In this document: piece by piece, positions 48,121 to 62,600 of the stretch
How the letters are laid out: each line of letters opens with the position of its first letter
Numbering within the stretch: the first letter of the stretch is position 1
Source: Capitulum mitella
Lineage: Eukaryota; Arthropoda; Thecostraca; Pollicipedomorpha; Pollicipedidae
NCBI GenBank assembly: GCA_030062745.1
Contig: CP099850.1
Location: forward strand, 8,809,538 to 8,873,537
Direction: 5' to 3'
Length of the DNA stretch: 64,000 bases
Translations under genes and position numbers: made by a program
The notes under the pieces: generated by a model
Told to the model about the DNA's origin: nothing
Databases searched by the model: none
The model's input: the letters and a program-made list of their open reading frames with translations, nothing else

Positions 48121-51100
48121 GAGCATGTTGTACGCCACGTGGATATGTCGAGGGATGACGACACTCGTCTTTGTTCGACTGTTATGCTATGTTTTTCCGC
48201 AAACATGTTTTTCTTCACCTATGAAACGATGAGGATGATGAAAATCGAGGTACAATCCTTAGATCGGTGAGGTGAGTAATTTCGAACAGCAAAAGATTCG
48301 ATATTTTTCTCATTTTCAATGCACCGCTCATAATAAATTTGCACTGACTGCAAAAATCCAGCTCTTGATCCCAGCAATAAAGTGACTGAAAGAAAGTTCA
48401 AGACGAGAAGAAAACAAGTGTATGAAAAGGAGCATTTAAAAAAGACTCATCATTGTAAACGGCCGACACTTTTTACGTGCTATGTAATCCTTTTGAACGA
48501 TTTTTCGTCAATGTTCAACGACCATTTGTCCACATAGTATTCCAGGCGGTATTTGAATGCAAGTGGTGCAAGAAGAACACACAAATTTAAAAAAAGGAGT
48601 GTGGTACCAGTGAAATAGAATGAAACAAGGTAATGTCTGGAACTGCCGTCCTTCATACCACACATACCATGTTTCTAAGTCCGGCAGACCGCAGAATCCA
48701 CCTCACACCAAAACCAGCACCTTTTACAGCAAGATAAAGAAATGTCGCATTCCCGCCGAGTTCATTCACCCCAGAATCTGGTTGCACCTGATGTTGCCAG
48801 GTAAGGAAATCGATGGCCTCGGGGGTTTTTGTGCCGGAGAAGGTCGCGCAGCCCACAGATAGACTCCGGGTTCACTGCCCGCTGCACAAAAAGGACTGCA
48901 AAAAGACGCAACAAAAAGGCGCCCAATGACGCAGTCTGGCCGCTCGTTTTTCCCTGCCGATGCGGTTTTTGTTGCGATTTTTGCTGGTGGTTCGTGGACC
49001 GACCGTGAACCCAGCTGGCAAAGCACTGCTCTGGCGCAGTTACAGTTGGAAGCCGTACCGGCCTGCAGGTATCCTCTTTGTGGCATTCGAAGCCATGCAG
49101 CGGTTCCAACAGAGGCGTTCAAACCCCGGAGCCGTAAGCTGTAAAGACGACGCCGTGAAACAAAATCAACACTGAGATTCGTTCTGAGATTCAGACCTCC
49201 GGTGAATAAATGTCCAGGTTCTTTGTCCAAAGACTCTATATTTTGCCCACCACGCTACAAAGATAAATGCCAGCAGAGCGGGCTTAAAATCAAACCAGAA
49301 TTAGTGAAAACGGCTTGTTCCTCAAAGGATGTCCGCGTTTCGGCTGCATAATTCAGCCGATTTATCAAAGCCGAGGCGCTGGTCTCCAAAACGCTCATTG
49401 GAAAACAATCAGCCAAAATTGTGAAACCGAACTGAAGTAGCGATGTTCATTACACCGCACGTGTCCTGCATACACGTGCAAAACGTTCATCGGTCCTGAT
49501 CAGTCACGAAAAATGCTCTCGAGTCCGCGAATGCGGAATTAGTTCAATACAGTATCCTTCAGACTGAATCAAAATTCGATACCAAACAGCACAGTGAGAC
49601 ACTTGTGTTGGTTTAGGGTCATCAGGAATCATTTGTGGCAGCTCGTCCGTGCCTAACGTAGCTTGTACAAAATCGTCATCAGCGTGCGTGAGTTTGTTAT
49701 AGCCGGGAGACGCCGCACCTGGCAAAGCTGAGCCACGCCACGTGGCTGGTGACGTCACTGTTGGGATAGGTTATGCAATCGGAGCAGGCTATTGCGATAG
49801 GTCATGTGGTTCGGGCGGGCAGCGCTGTGGCCGGCTCACTGACAGCCGTAACGCCATCTTGCGGGTGGAAGAGTATTACTGGTAACAGCGTCGGTTTCCT
49901 CGGAATATCTGACCCGGGGTCGGCACACGTTCATAAAACACGACCGACGTCTTAAACAAGCTATTAGCCCCTGCTTCAACACGGACAGAGGTATGGCTGG
50001 AGATTTCCGAAAATTATTGGGGCAGGGGTACACATATTATTGCAGACCGTGTCTCTCCAGGTCACAGACGTCATGTTAAGATCCCTAAATAATGAGGGGT
50101 GACCTCCCTGGATCGCCAGCCATGCCCGCAGGTATGTTCTCTCTCACTTCCGTACTGCACGATATAATTCAGCATTCGGTTCGTTCTCGCGGGTCCGTGC
50201 CACCGGGTCAACCACCGACGAGCGGTAACCAGCCAAGCACCAAGTCCACGGCAGTCTGTCGGGTTCCCACGCCGCTAGGGCTGGGTACTGTCATCACGCA
50301 CTGGGTACTGACGTCATGACTCGACGGCCCATGAACGCGACCCGGGGGTTTGGTGTAAGCCAGTGCGAGAGCAGTGAGGCAACAAGTTTACCCCACATCC
50401 TGAAGCCTGCAGTCGTGAAACAGTCGGTGCTGGTCGAAACAGCTCTAAACAACACAGAGCCAAGCCGAACAGGCCCAGGTCACGCGCTGGAAGCCCGTGT
50501 TGACATTTAAGGACAAGTCAGACGCACGCAATCGTTTGCTCCTGCAGATTCGTGGTCCCAGCCTCAGGCCACTCAGCACACATCACCTCAGCCGAACTGT
50601 GCGTCCGGGCGGAGACGTGAGCCTGCGAGAAACAGACGCGTCATCGACGTCACCCGACGCCGCCCGACGTCGCGCGGCGCGTTGTCGACGCGACGGCCGG
50701 CCATCCGGCGGACGGGCGATCGACGACGCCGGCCAGCCGCCCTCCCCCCACCGCGACCCTGGCGGTCCGGCCGGCCCGGTATGTGGCAATGGGAGCCGCC
50801 GCCAAGGTTACCGCTAACCCGTTCTGCCCGGCGGCGGCGGCGGCGGCGGCGGCGACACGGCCAGGGTCGGAGGCGCCAGGAAGCACGGCCACCCCGGCGG
50901 CGGCGGCCGGCCGCGGCCGCCGGTCTGCGGACGCTGCCAATCTGGGTCACAGGCCGTCCCGAGACGGCCGCTGACGACTGACGAATGGTCTGACCGACTC
51001 GGCGCGGCGCGGAGCCGGCCTCCCGTCTGCCGTGTTTCCCGTGGACGGAAGAGTAACATTCCAGCCGACGGTATAGTGACGTTCAGACAAATACTGAAAA

Positions 51101-51609
51101 ACTTCAGCGACCCGGTTAGCACGGGTTTTATGTGACGAACATGGCAATTGCAAATGTGTTCCAGACATAGTATTTGTTACCCTGTTTGCCTTCTACCTTG
51201 TCATAATTTACAGGGCTGAATTATTTGTTAGCGTGATAGCTTCACCGAAGTGCCGTCACTAATCGGGATGTGTTTACCTTTTCCGGGCCATACTACCCCG
51301 CTTTCAGTCCGGCCGATTACGTCATACTCTCTAGCCCAAGCGAAACGAGCGGACCGAGAGTTCACCACGGTGGATGACCTCAGCAGTCGCGAGCGCGTCT
51401 TCAAGCAGCCGCCAGCGGGGAGAGGAGTTAGCGGACCGGCGATGGCATGACAGCAGCCAGCAGCCGATCACAGTCGACCGGTCCACCGCCGCGGCGCGCC
51501 GCTTCCAGCGGAGGAGCGACACGGAGCCGGGGGCCGCGGCGTCACGGGCGGACTGGCCTGGCGCCGACGGCCATCTGGAGGCCAGCCGTGATCTTCCGCC
51601 CGTCCAACC

Positions 51610-51830
51610 GCCTCCTAAGCAAACAGAGAGAGCGGAGGGAGAGAGAGAGATAGAGGAGAGGGAGAAGGAGGGAGGAAGGGTGGATGGGAAAGAGGAAGAG
51701 AAGGAGGGAGAGAGGCAGAGAGGGGAATAGACTGACAGAGAGATGGACTGACAGAGAGACAGAAAGTCGAGAAGCACAGACACAGAGAGTCAGAAAGAGA
51801 GCGAGACAGAGGGACGGACAGAGCCGGTGA
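51610..51830. repeat. Polypurine (GA-rich) tract
   Basis: About 220 bases are almost wholly purine on the plus strand (GAGAGA, GGAGGGAGAG, GACAGAGAGA units), hence polypyrimidine on the gene's coding strand. It is an imperfect GA/GACA repeat. Confidence 0.85.
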
Positions 51831-53039
51831 GAGTGAGGACGCGCTCCCGCGGCGGGCCGCCGCCCAGGGCCAGTTTATCGCCACCTGGAGCCGCCTCGGA
51901 AACGGTGTGTCACCGAGCCGGCGGCCGGCGCGCGCCACGCCTCATAGAAACACCATCAGCAGACAGAAGGGTTCGCCGAGCGGTAATTGTGACGCTTTAT
52001 GGCCCTCCACATCCGAGCCGGCCACTTCCTGTGTCGGCGTCGTCGCCATGGCGACGCAATTGGCCATCTGCGCCGGCGGTGGCCGGCGGCGTGGGGGCCG
52101 TAGGGGCCGCAGGGGCCACACCGGGCCACCGCAGGCCGGCCGGCCGCGGCGACACAGGAAACGGGCGCAGTTTGTGGCCTCGGACTGGTGTAGTGGGTTA
52201 GGTCAGGGCACTCTGATAATGAGCGGTGGGATAGGTCAGCGGGGACCGTGAAAGGGCGGTGGGATGGGTCGGGGGCGCCCGGACCGGGAAGACGGGTTAG
52301 ACTGGGTTTGACCCAGGCAGGGGTCATGAGGTACGGTACGACAGGACGGGAGTGGAGTGTCGGCCAGGTCGGGAGATAACTCAGACGGGAGTGGTGGGTC
52401 GCGTCTAAACGAGTGAGACGCCGACTGGAATGCTGGGGTTCGACCGGTACCAATCGGGACGGCAGTTCCGATGAAACCCGGACTATATTTTCCGACGTGC
52501 TGGTTCGCTGATTTGTGACGATTACTGTCCCGGTAACCGCAGATTAACGCGCAAGATTAAGCAGCCGCAGTAAACCGCAGGGAATGTGAAGCAGTGCTGG
52601 GCTATTTCGTTACCCATCGCTTACGAAACGTCTATACAAACCATAAACGTTGTTTACAGTTTGTTACGGGCTTTTAACGGGTCTGAAAATAAGCGTCACA
52701 AATTCCAGAACTCCGATGATAAATGATGCGGAATATTCTTCTTTTACGGCGAAGGCGTTCCACGCCTGAGTATTTGATCGTCTTCTGTACTGCGTATCCT
52801 GGCAAGACCCATCAGCGTTTTGAGCCATGGGCACCTGAGTGGAAGGCAGTGTCGCCACTACCAGGGCTCACCTATATTATGACCTCATCAGGCAACTGAC
52901 TGCCGCCATCAGTGCGGCCCACATTCCTGATTGCTCATACACTGTTCATTTTCATGCCAATGACAATGAAAGTCTTCCATGAAAAATGGCTTGATTAAAC
53001 GTATGGCCCGTAGCCCTTTCTCAACAGTCCCATAAGCCG

Positions 53040-53340
53040 GGCATTGTGTGATCTATCAACGACAAACACTTTTAACCTTTCGGATGCATACCGAGGCATC
53101 ATTCGCGCTCCAGAAGAGCCGCCTGAGCATGCGCATATTTCAATGGACTTGTTTTTTGCCCGCATTCAAATGAGGATCAACCATACTACACCGGCTCGCT
53201 GCGTGCACAATGAACAATAATCATATTAATATTCAAAACGCGCTTATTATAAGCCGACGTCGTCCTCCAGTCTCGTCAGGCTCAGCTTCCCCGACGCGTA
53301 ACCCAAACCTATAATTTATCTCGCCGACAATGGGAGGGCA
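53040..53340. promoter_or_regulatory. Candidate intronic regulatory island
   Basis: Inside GC-rich flanks, a compact stretch at 53,205-53,260 holds AACAATAATCATATTAATAT and CTTATTATAAG. These combine Sox-like (AACAAT) and homeodomain-like (TAAT, ATTA) cores. It encodes nothing recognisable. The call rests on motif density only. Confidence 0.25.
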
Positions 53341-56300
53341 TTTTTAGCGGCGCTTCAGCAAGCGGCCGATAGGGGCCTGTTTCACAGCGGTCTGTTCTCA
53401 AAGGCGGCCGGTCTGGGGCTGTTCGGGGGTGGTCCGTCGGACTGGTTCGCCGAGCGCCCGAGTGTTGGGCTTGGTACACCTGAAAGGCAGGGCGCGGGGC
53501 GAGGTGTGGGACAAGACTGAGCTTTGCACCCTCCCACTTAAATCGGTAGTGGATCTGGACATTGGACTAGCGCGGTGGACACGTTTAATGAAGCTGGCTA
53601 GAGGTGGGTGGGGTAGTAGTTCCCAGATGCCCTTGAGCTGCTTAACCTGGTATGGGTCATGACTTGGTATGGGTCCAGAAAATCCATCAGCTGCAGGCAG
53701 TAATCTCATTGAGCTTGCTGTGCTGTAGCAGAAACGTACTTGGTACATACCTATGGATGATGCGCTTTATCTAGCGACAGATCTGCACAGTGAACGATGG
53801 GCTGGGAGATGGAGCTAGAAGACCAAGTCTGGTACCGGATCCAGGCGTGCCTCGTGAGGGGAGCACGGGGGGGGGACATTTGCATCTGGATGGCCGGACG
53901 GAGCGATCTTCTCGACCTAATGAGCAGCCGGCTGGCTGTGTTCTAATCCTCGTGCGCTCGGCGCGAGGACGAAAGGGGCAGCTGCGGCCGAACGCCGCGC
54001 AGCCGCCGGAGTTCGTCCGCTCCGTCAAACGCGGGCAGGAAATCGCGCCTCTTGTGGGTTCGGTGATTGATCATCTGGACTGTTAATCGTTTGATATGGA
54101 TGACGCGAGTGAAAGGATCCCCGGGATCGTGAACCGAGCACCGCTAGTTCAAAGTGTACCCGGGATTTCTAAAGACGAAACGGGGAGCCGGTAAGCGCTG
54201 GTCTCGTCTGTTTCGCTGCACCACGCAAATTAAGAGGTGGAAGCGAAGCAGGACAGAGACTGCCATTTAAAACTCCCGATATCTGCCTGGTTCTAAGGCC
54301 GACTGAACTGTATAAGGTGCACTTAACAGTAGAGAAGGGTGTCTCAGTTTGTGGTTTCAGTGATTTGAATACAATTCATCATGGTGTCCTACGGCATTAA
54401 AAGAAGCGTATTTTCTCCACGAAATACTTTCAGGGTTTCGCTCCTCAGTCGTTCATTTGGTGACCATATTTGCCCAGTCTCATGAATTTCTTGTCTTGCA
54501 CTTTTTATGCATCATGCAAATGACAGCCCGTTTCACTGTGTAATCTCCGAGTTCCTGGGGACGACCACAGCAAGGTGTTAATGCGGTGATATCCCTCTGC
54601 AATCTTCAACGGGAACAAGGTGACCGACCATGTGACCATGTGCAGTCGTGTTCAGGGTACGGGTAAAGGCCAGGACCGGAGCAAATTCAAAACAACACAG
54701 TCCGGGTATCACGACGGCGTTGCGCAGCGCGAATAGTTTGCTTGTCCACAAAACTGATAATGTTCTTATTTTGTGCGCGGAACGAGACGCAACTCAAAAA
54801 GTGGCCGCACGTGCATGATTCTATTTCTCGCGGCATTGCATGGGCCCAAACCACTTTAAGTTCAGTCCTCATAAGTCTCCATGCATTTGCTAGCGATTTC
54901 CAACGTATCATCAGACTAGAAAAAACTCGTCCAGGGATAAGAATTCCGCGAGGTTTTCGCAGGCTCCCGTCGGCGCTCGGACCGCGTCGTCCGCACGGTG
55001 CCTGCAGAGTACGAGGGAGCGGCCGCCGCCGCCACACTTCCTCCCCTCCCGGGGGAGCGTCTTCCCGAGGTCGCAACCCGATCCCGAGCCGACACACCTG
55101 TTGGCGGGCATCCAGTGCGGCGGGCGGCGCGGCGCGAACGCCGCAAATGCCGCCCTTTGTGCGCGGAGCGCGGCGCGGGCGCCGTCGGCGTGAAAGCGCG
55201 CGCAGGGGGCCGGCCGCGTCCAACCCTTTCCAGCGCGAAAAACGCCCGTGGGAACAGTGCCGCATTCTTGCACGTTTTGTGCGGAAATGTGCGCGCGTGA
55301 TCCGCGGAAGGCGCTGGGGGCCCGAAAGGGTTGAAATCAGGCATAATGGCCCAAAGGCTGGCGGAAATTCAACACCCGTTCACGACAGAATGCCGTGGGA
55401 GACACGGGCCGAGAGAAGGCAATTCGAGCTTGGCACATTAAATGGGTGAGACGAGGTATGTGCCGTTCAGGTGCGCTGCACTTGGCCGCAGTGCTTGTTA
55501 ACATTATAATACGGCGACGGGGACGCATCCGAGAGACGTTCAAAGGCCGGGTTTAAAAGGATCCTTTCCGACCAAACCACGGATGTGATCATTCGACCAC
55601 ACCGACCACCCCAATCGACCCTTAGTGACCGTCAGAGCCACACAGATGATCACCACGCTCCCGGAACGCACTTCGCCGATAGCCTTCCGCTCGACTCAAT
55701 AAATCAGCGTTTGACAGATGTGACGCACACCGCTAAATGTGGCATAGGATCTGAGAGGGCGCTGCTTTATCTGCCGGAGAGCCTCGGACGACAAAGGAGC
55801 TGACTGCGGCGCTGACGGCTGGCCGCAGAGCTGCGGACAGCTCCGCATGGCTGACCGATCTGTTTACGTCACGACGCGACGGCTCCGTCTTTTGAAAAGG
55901 AATGCTTTGTCAAAGTGACCGAACCGCTCGCGCGGAGTGGCCATTTTGGCGCCTGTTGTGACACATGGGCGAGAAGATTTGGCTCTAAGCTAGTGAAACT
56001 CAACGCCGCACGAAGTATCGCACTCGTCTGGTGAATGAGAGCGTTTCAAAAGTAAAATCATCTGTGCATTCCTAAATCACAACGAATATTTATCGAACGA
56101 GGTGGGTATAAAAGGATCAGCCATGCACAATAGCAAGGATGAAACCTACAGGCCAGATGCTAACGTTCAGACATATCACAAACAGCATAGTGCTTCATTC
56201 ACGTGCTTCCGCCACGACTCACCAAGGGCACGAAAACCAGCTCCATGGCTATTACGAACATGGGACGATGCAGCCAACAAGCGGAAGAAGCTGCCTAAAT

Positions 56301-59300
56301 TCAGCAGCGGCCAATCATCACACCGGAAGACTCAGAACTCACGGCTCGCTGTCGCCGGTGAGAGAGAGCTCGCAGCCAGTGGTCCCGTGCCACCTTCGGC
56401 CACCAAAACGGCTCCATGACCGCACCTGCGCTCCCCCGTCGTCTCCGCGGCTCACAGCTCACAGCAGACCAGCAGGTTCACGGCGCCGCTCAGCAGCCGT
56501 CGCCGCAGCCGCAGCACTGCAGCTCAGCTCAGCACTCAGCAGCTCCCTCACTCGGAGCGCATCGGCATCGGCATCGGCCTGCATCGACGCCGACCTGCCC
56601 GGCCTCACGGCGCCGGGGGCGGCGGGTCCTCGGCCGTCGCCAGCCGACATTATGCACGTGTACCCGGCAGCACGGCTAGCGCCCGCCCGGCGAAGGTCAG
56701 AGCACCGCGCGGGCCGGCGCCGAGTGAGCCCTGTCAGCGTGGCTGGCCGCGGAGTCCGAGGTCGTGACCTGGACGCGGCGGAATAGATGCCGTGTTAAGG
56801 TAGGGTCGGACCCGGCGACCCCGCCGGCTGGTCCCGCGGCGGTGGCGGGTCAGGGGGACCGCCGCGCGGTCTGCGGCTGAGGGCAGCTGACCGCCCTCGG
56901 CTGGGTACGAGTTGAGGAAAGGAGCGCTACTCAGTGAAATTGCAGCGCTGTGACACGGAGCGTGGACCAAATAGTTTCGCACACATGGCCATGAAATGTA
57001 TCAAGGTGCATACATTCTGAGAATTCGAGTAAATGAGCAACGTTGCCGGCTAACTGGGAAACAAACATTTTCGTTCAAGAGTTCAGATGTCCCAACTTTT
57101 GTCTGGTATAAATTTCTTAAACATTTGTCCTAGAAAACGTGTTTTCATATTCTGGCGATTTCATTCAGCGAAACATTGTTTTCCGCGGCATTAAAACCTT
57201 AAACTACGTTCCCCATGTTTTCAGCTACTGAATAGTGAAGTCTCATTATTTACACGGCCTGAATCGAAAGCCAATCAAGACCTGACTTTATATATGCAGC
57301 GACATGGCACTGTCCGGAAAGCAGCCGTCAGCCGTGCACGCAACAAAGAAATTTCATGGTCTATAAAGCCGTCCAAACGACGGGGTTCGCGAAGAAGTTT
57401 AATTGGATGGTCCAATTCTTACGGGCGCTATTGCCGTCTGGAAGAGCTGCGCGTAATGGCAGCGTGCAGCCATCACTCGGACCGGCGCCCGCACTGCGCA
57501 AAAAGAAGGCTCGCCATAACAAAGGCCGCTCCGCCCGTGATCCGCCGGCAGCTCGAGCCGTCCGGCTGTCGAGCCCGACTTCCGGGAGCGTGAGGAAGCT
57601 CGGCCGACAGGGCTCAGCTGGCTGACACCTGAGAGCTCTCGGCCGTCGGCGCGGCGCTCAGCTGTCGGAGCGGACCGGCCGCTGCCGGCTGAGCCGTGCA
57701 TGAGAGGCCGGGCGGACCGCCGGCCGTCCGCCTGCCAGTCCCACTGACAACCGGCTCCTAATCCGGCCCGATCCAATTAGCTGTTTACCCACGACCTGTA
57801 TGCAGATGAGCGCGCAGCGGGCCCGCGGCGTTTTTTGGCGCGCCCGACAGGCGCCTTTTTTCGGCGCGGCGCCGCCGCCGTCGCGGGTCGGCCGCCGCCG
57901 TCTGGCCCGCCGCTCAGCGGGCGACGCCGCCTCACGCCGCCGACGCCCCGAGGGACGCGAGCCGCGCCGACTCGCCGGCCGGCCGTCGGAGTCGACGGGC
58001 GAGCGCGGCGGACAGTTTCGACGGGCTGGGGCTGCGCGCGGGACGGCGAGGGCGGCGTTCTGGCACCGGCGGAATGCGCGCCACAGGTGGCGGACGCGAC
58101 GCGCCCTTTTGACGGCGGCGACTTTTCGGCAGCGACACGGAGCGGCGGCGTTCGCCGCGGCGAGCCAGTGTTCGCCACTTTACCCCTGACCATCGCGCCT
58201 TTGAGCCGGCGGCGGCCCCGTGGGAACGCGCTGGCACCGTGTTATCCAATATCTAAACAGATTCTTTTCTAAAAAGCAGGTGAACGGCTCGGGTGACGCG
58301 CTCGCCGGCGCCTCCCCTGGAAATTGGCTCGTAAAAAAGTCGGTGGGAATTTCGGCTGCGGGGCCGCGTGAGAACTGCGCGTTTGATATCAAGTCACGTA
58401 GGAAGGGTTAGGCTGGCGAGCTTCCATCGAATACGTAGCACAAAAGACACAGCTTGCACTTTTTACTGCAATTTACTAAAGCTGAGGGCCTCAGAATGCG
58501 TCTGGCAAAAAATATTCCCACGGCTTTTCGACGATGTCACCCTTTCGGGCATCACGCGGAATTTTCTCTGGCACGTTTTATCCTCGGTCAAAAAGCGAAA
58601 AAAATCCCAGATGAACGCAAACGGGGTCTCTCGGTAGCGCACGGGCGACTTCAGCACCTGGGATCATCTATCATCACGGGATGCGGGCGCAGGAATCGTC
58701 CGAGCGGCTCCGAGATGCCCGCGATCGAGCCCGCACACCTTCCCAGCAGCAGCCGTCCCCCCGCGACACAACGCCGGCGCGAGCTTATTGTTTCAGCCCG
58801 CTGCGGGCGGCAGCTGCGCCCTGCTGCTGCGAGCGGCGGCCGGCGCCGCGGCAAGGCGGCCGACCGGCGGCGTGCCGACGGACCGCCGGCGCCCTGACCG
58901 GCCGTGAAATACGGCCCATTGTCCGGACCGGGCGCCGCCTCCCCCACGCCGACCGGCGGCGTCGCCCCACTGCACCGCCGCCGTCGGCGGCCGAGACGGC
59001 CGCGGCGGGCGCCGCAGCGACCCCAGCTGTGACGTCACTCGGCGGCCGGCACGATTTCCGAGTCGCCTCCGACTGACTCTGGACGCCGGCGCCGGGCGAA
59101 TGGCCGGGATCCGACAACGCGAGTTTCCGCCCAGCGTATCCGGTGCTCCCCATCGGCGCTAATTAACCCGTCGTAAACGACAACAAGACGCCGACACGCG
59201 CGGCCGCCGGCGCTCGCTACGCGCGAACGGTCTCGACGAAGTAGCGGGCGGCCGGGCCCCGGCCACCGGCTGCCACTTTGACCCGCGGCCCATGCGCCGG

Positions 59301-59399
59301 CCGCTGCATTCCACAAGCACAGGTGCCGCCCGCGGCGCCCAGTGACCCCATAAAAACGGCCCGTTCCCACTGTCAAGCGCCCGTCGGTCCAATTCAAAC

Positions 59400-59660
59400 C
59401 TAGCACCTGATTGCGATCGCCGCAAAAATAATACGATTTGCATAGTGCTCAATGGCGCGTCCGGGCGCTCCGCCGGCACTGCTTTGCATGTTAACCTGCC
59501 GGCGGCCATAAATCTGACGCTATCCGATAAAATAATGGTCGCTCCCCGTGACACAAAGGCTGGGCCGATGTAATTTCTCCGGCTTTATCAGTGCGGATAA
59601 GGCGGTGGGTACGGTGGCTGCGTCGGCCACCAGGTGATTAGGTGCATTTGCATTTTCGCA
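59400..59660. promoter_or_regulatory. Candidate enhancer with POU octamers, GATA, E-box and Hox-like sites
   Basis: Two perfect octamers ATTTGCAT (59,436-59,443 and 59,646-59,653) and a related CTTTGCATGTTAAC (near 59,481) lie within 220 bases. They accompany CCATAAA (59,506-59,512), ACAAAG (59,553-59,558), TTTATC and GATAA (59,584-59,600) and CAGGTG (59,631-59,636). ATTTGCAT is the POU-domain consensus, CCATAAA is Abd-B-like, GATAA is the GATA core and ACAAAG is the TCF/Sox core. It is intronic in the rotund-like gene. Function is inferred from motif clustering. Confidence 0.35.
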
Positions 59661-62600
59661 CGACAGGCATGGGGCGCATTCAGGACGGGTTCGAAAGAAA
59701 TTGTGTAAAACAATGGGCGAAAGGGGTGTAAAAAGGCCGCGTCAGACGACAAAAAAGCGAGATCGAACTCAAAGGCGCCGCGCGAGGCGGGCAGAAAGGC
59801 GTCACGTCATAATATTGAAGAACTGAACCTCATATTAACCGCGGTCACCCTATGGGCTTTGGTTGAGACAGGAGGCCTTGAATTCGGCACCAAATGTCAT
59901 TTCCGACGGCACACGAGGGACTATGAATTTGGAAATATGTTCGACTTAAATCTTGATACGATGTGTTGTAAAATTGAATTTGACTCGGTTTCGAAAAAAA
60001 TGGCACTGCTGTCGTCAAGATTACAACATCCTGGCTTTTAGATGATTCAGACGTAAATGATGTCAAATGAACTCAAAAGGTGCACAGCGCATGAACAGCT
60101 TAAAATTCATATCTGTAAGTTAAGGCGTGCACATCATGGGAGAATGGAAAGGTCTAGACCTCCCACTCTTCATAGATTTTGGCATTCCCCTACGACAATT
60201 GTCGAAAAGGAAAAGGATGAAATCCTATTCAGGCTCCCTTCGCCAATAGCTTTTGGAAATATCCTGCCAAGGTAGAATCTGTCTATGTTTGTCGTCAGCT
60301 TTCTCCCAGTACACGGACATTGCAAGACAATGGGATTAAACTATTTTGAATCAACGTCACAAAAAAAAAACTGTTTCAGGACCCCAGGGCGACACCAACG
60401 AAGCCGTTCCCCTCTGACTCTGAATGAAGGGACACGGCATCCGAAACCCTCAGCGGTTCAGCGAGCGTCTTGCACTACCATCACGTCTCCCCATTAAAGG
60501 TCGACGTCAGAGTTACCGGTCGGCTCGTCGCGTCAATCAGGACCCGGCGGCGCGCAGTCGTCTCTTCCGACGTGCCGGTGCCGGCCGACCGGCCGGCCGC
60601 CGGCAGGTCCACGCCGGGGGCCGGGGCGCCGGGCACGTCCCCCCTGACCTGGCGGCCGGCTGCGGACAACAGGGAGACGGCCGCCGTAGGTCGGGACCGA
60701 CCCGCCGCGCCGCGTCGCACCGCGCTACCCTTGAGAAAGGTCGCCGGGCCTCCGCGGCTGCTCGAGCTTCCCCGCTTCACCGATAGGTGGCAGGTGGGAG
60801 GGCCTAGTTGCCGGCGCTGACGGTAGATGGCGGGCGCGGCGCGGACGGCCCGGGAGGCGGCTACGTTTTCATGGCGCTGCCGCCGCCGGCCCGTGAAATG
60901 CGAGCGGCGCCGGCGGCGGCTGGGTCTGCAGAGACGCCTGCAGCCCGGCCGAAGGCCGACGCCACGCACGTCGCGGCAGGAAAGGCTGCCGACCGCCGAC
61001 CGCCCGACAGATGGCTCATCAAGCACCGCGAGTCGGAGGAGTGTCATGGTCGCTGACACGGAAATGGAAGAAAGAGCAGGGTGCGACACCGTGGAAAAAG
61101 ACTGGTATTTCAAAACTTAAGCATTCCTTTGGGGTACTATCCCCACCCACTATTTTCATAAGTGAACTAAATGGAAAAAACATGAGGAAACGAAGACTTG
61201 AATTTACTCATGAGCCTGCAGTCCGTAATCGGAATTCCTCTTTTTCCATCTTTCCTTTCTTCTTACAGTTCGCCACAGACAAAAAGCCTGGGACTGCCTG
61301 AATGAGCCGTCTCGTGCAAAACACACAAGGCCGGCTGTTCATGGCTGCGGGAGCCCCTCGGCCGCGACTTCACCTCTCGAACGGCCGGGGCAGATGGGCC
61401 GTTATCGATCACGGCGGGCGCCGGCACCGCCGCGGTAAGATGGCCGCGCCCGGCGCGCCGCCTCACGCATGCCAATGGAAAACCTCGGCCCTGCGGGCTC
61501 GGACCGGGCCGCGACGTTCCCGGAAGACGGCAACTTCTTCCATTACGCTGAGTGCCGCCGCCGTCAGGACGTCATGTTCATGACGAGCTACTCGGCGCGA
61601 TGAAAAAGATTTGCCCGCCAGCGGGAAGCGTACCGCAGCTAATCGAATAAGCGTACCTTTGCTCGTAAAGGGAAAGAACGTCTCATTTTAGGCAGGGCTT
61701 GTGTCCATCAATCGTTATTAGGGCGGATTCTAAGTTTCGAGTTCACCTCATTGTCGATCGACCCAAAACGATACGTTTTGAATAATTTCGCCACAGATGT
61801 GAGGCAAAGACCACGAGAGGCGTACTGTGATCACACTCTCACAGGGAAACCTTGATGAATGAACAAAGACAAAATATGAACAATGAACAAAGACAAAATA
61901 TAAAATAAAATGCTTCGAGAAATCGCTGAACCTTCTCTCACAATCCCCGCAAAATATGAACGGGAGAAACGTCTGTTTATTTTAGTGACAGCTGGGAAAC
62001 CCCAGCTTTACCAGTTATAACACTGAAATATGCCCAACCGCTTTCAGGTCACGTTCGTCGAGAGCCTGTTCATCCTCGCCTCCCAGTCCACCGAGCAAGG
62101 CCGCATCATGGGGCATGTGAGGTCGTCGTCCCTCCATATTTCCCTCTTGAAAACACGTGAGGTGAATAGGAATTCCTTCAGTCTGCACGACTGATTATCT
62201 AGAATATCCTCGCCCATCATCTCCTTCGAATACATGCACTGAGGAAATGTCAGGTTCTGGGGCCAATGACCTGACCTGGAATCATATCACAATTATTTAA
62301 TACATCTGCGGAAGTTCCACGCTACTCATCGTCTCCGTCGCGCCACCGTGAGTGTTCGCCATCGCGCACGACTCACTCATGCTGGATACTTCTGCCGACA
62401 TTCCATTCACCCAACCTCGCCATCTTGCCGTGATCGCCGCTCTTTTCACCGAAACGGACCGCTCAGTCTGTTCGTCTCCCCAAAGACCGCAGCCCGCGGG
62501 CCGTCCTATGGCGAGGGACTGACCCAGCAGCGCCGCGGGCAGCCGACGCTGGCCGTCCTCCTGCCTCGTGACCCAGCAGGCCGAACTGGTGGCGAGTGTC

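Noticed and set aside
56107..56114. TATAAAAG on the plus strand
   Set aside because: A good TATA match, but there is no initiator at the expected distance and no recognisable gene downstream.
57777..58272. Overlapping frames of 129-145 codons on both strands
   Set aside because: Low stop density in CpG-rich DNA. There is no domain and no convincing splice context.
60424..60820. Overlapping 116-120-codon plus frames with Arg/Ala/Gly-rich products
   Set aside because: Several frames are open on both strands in GC-rich DNA, and there is no domain or conserved motif.
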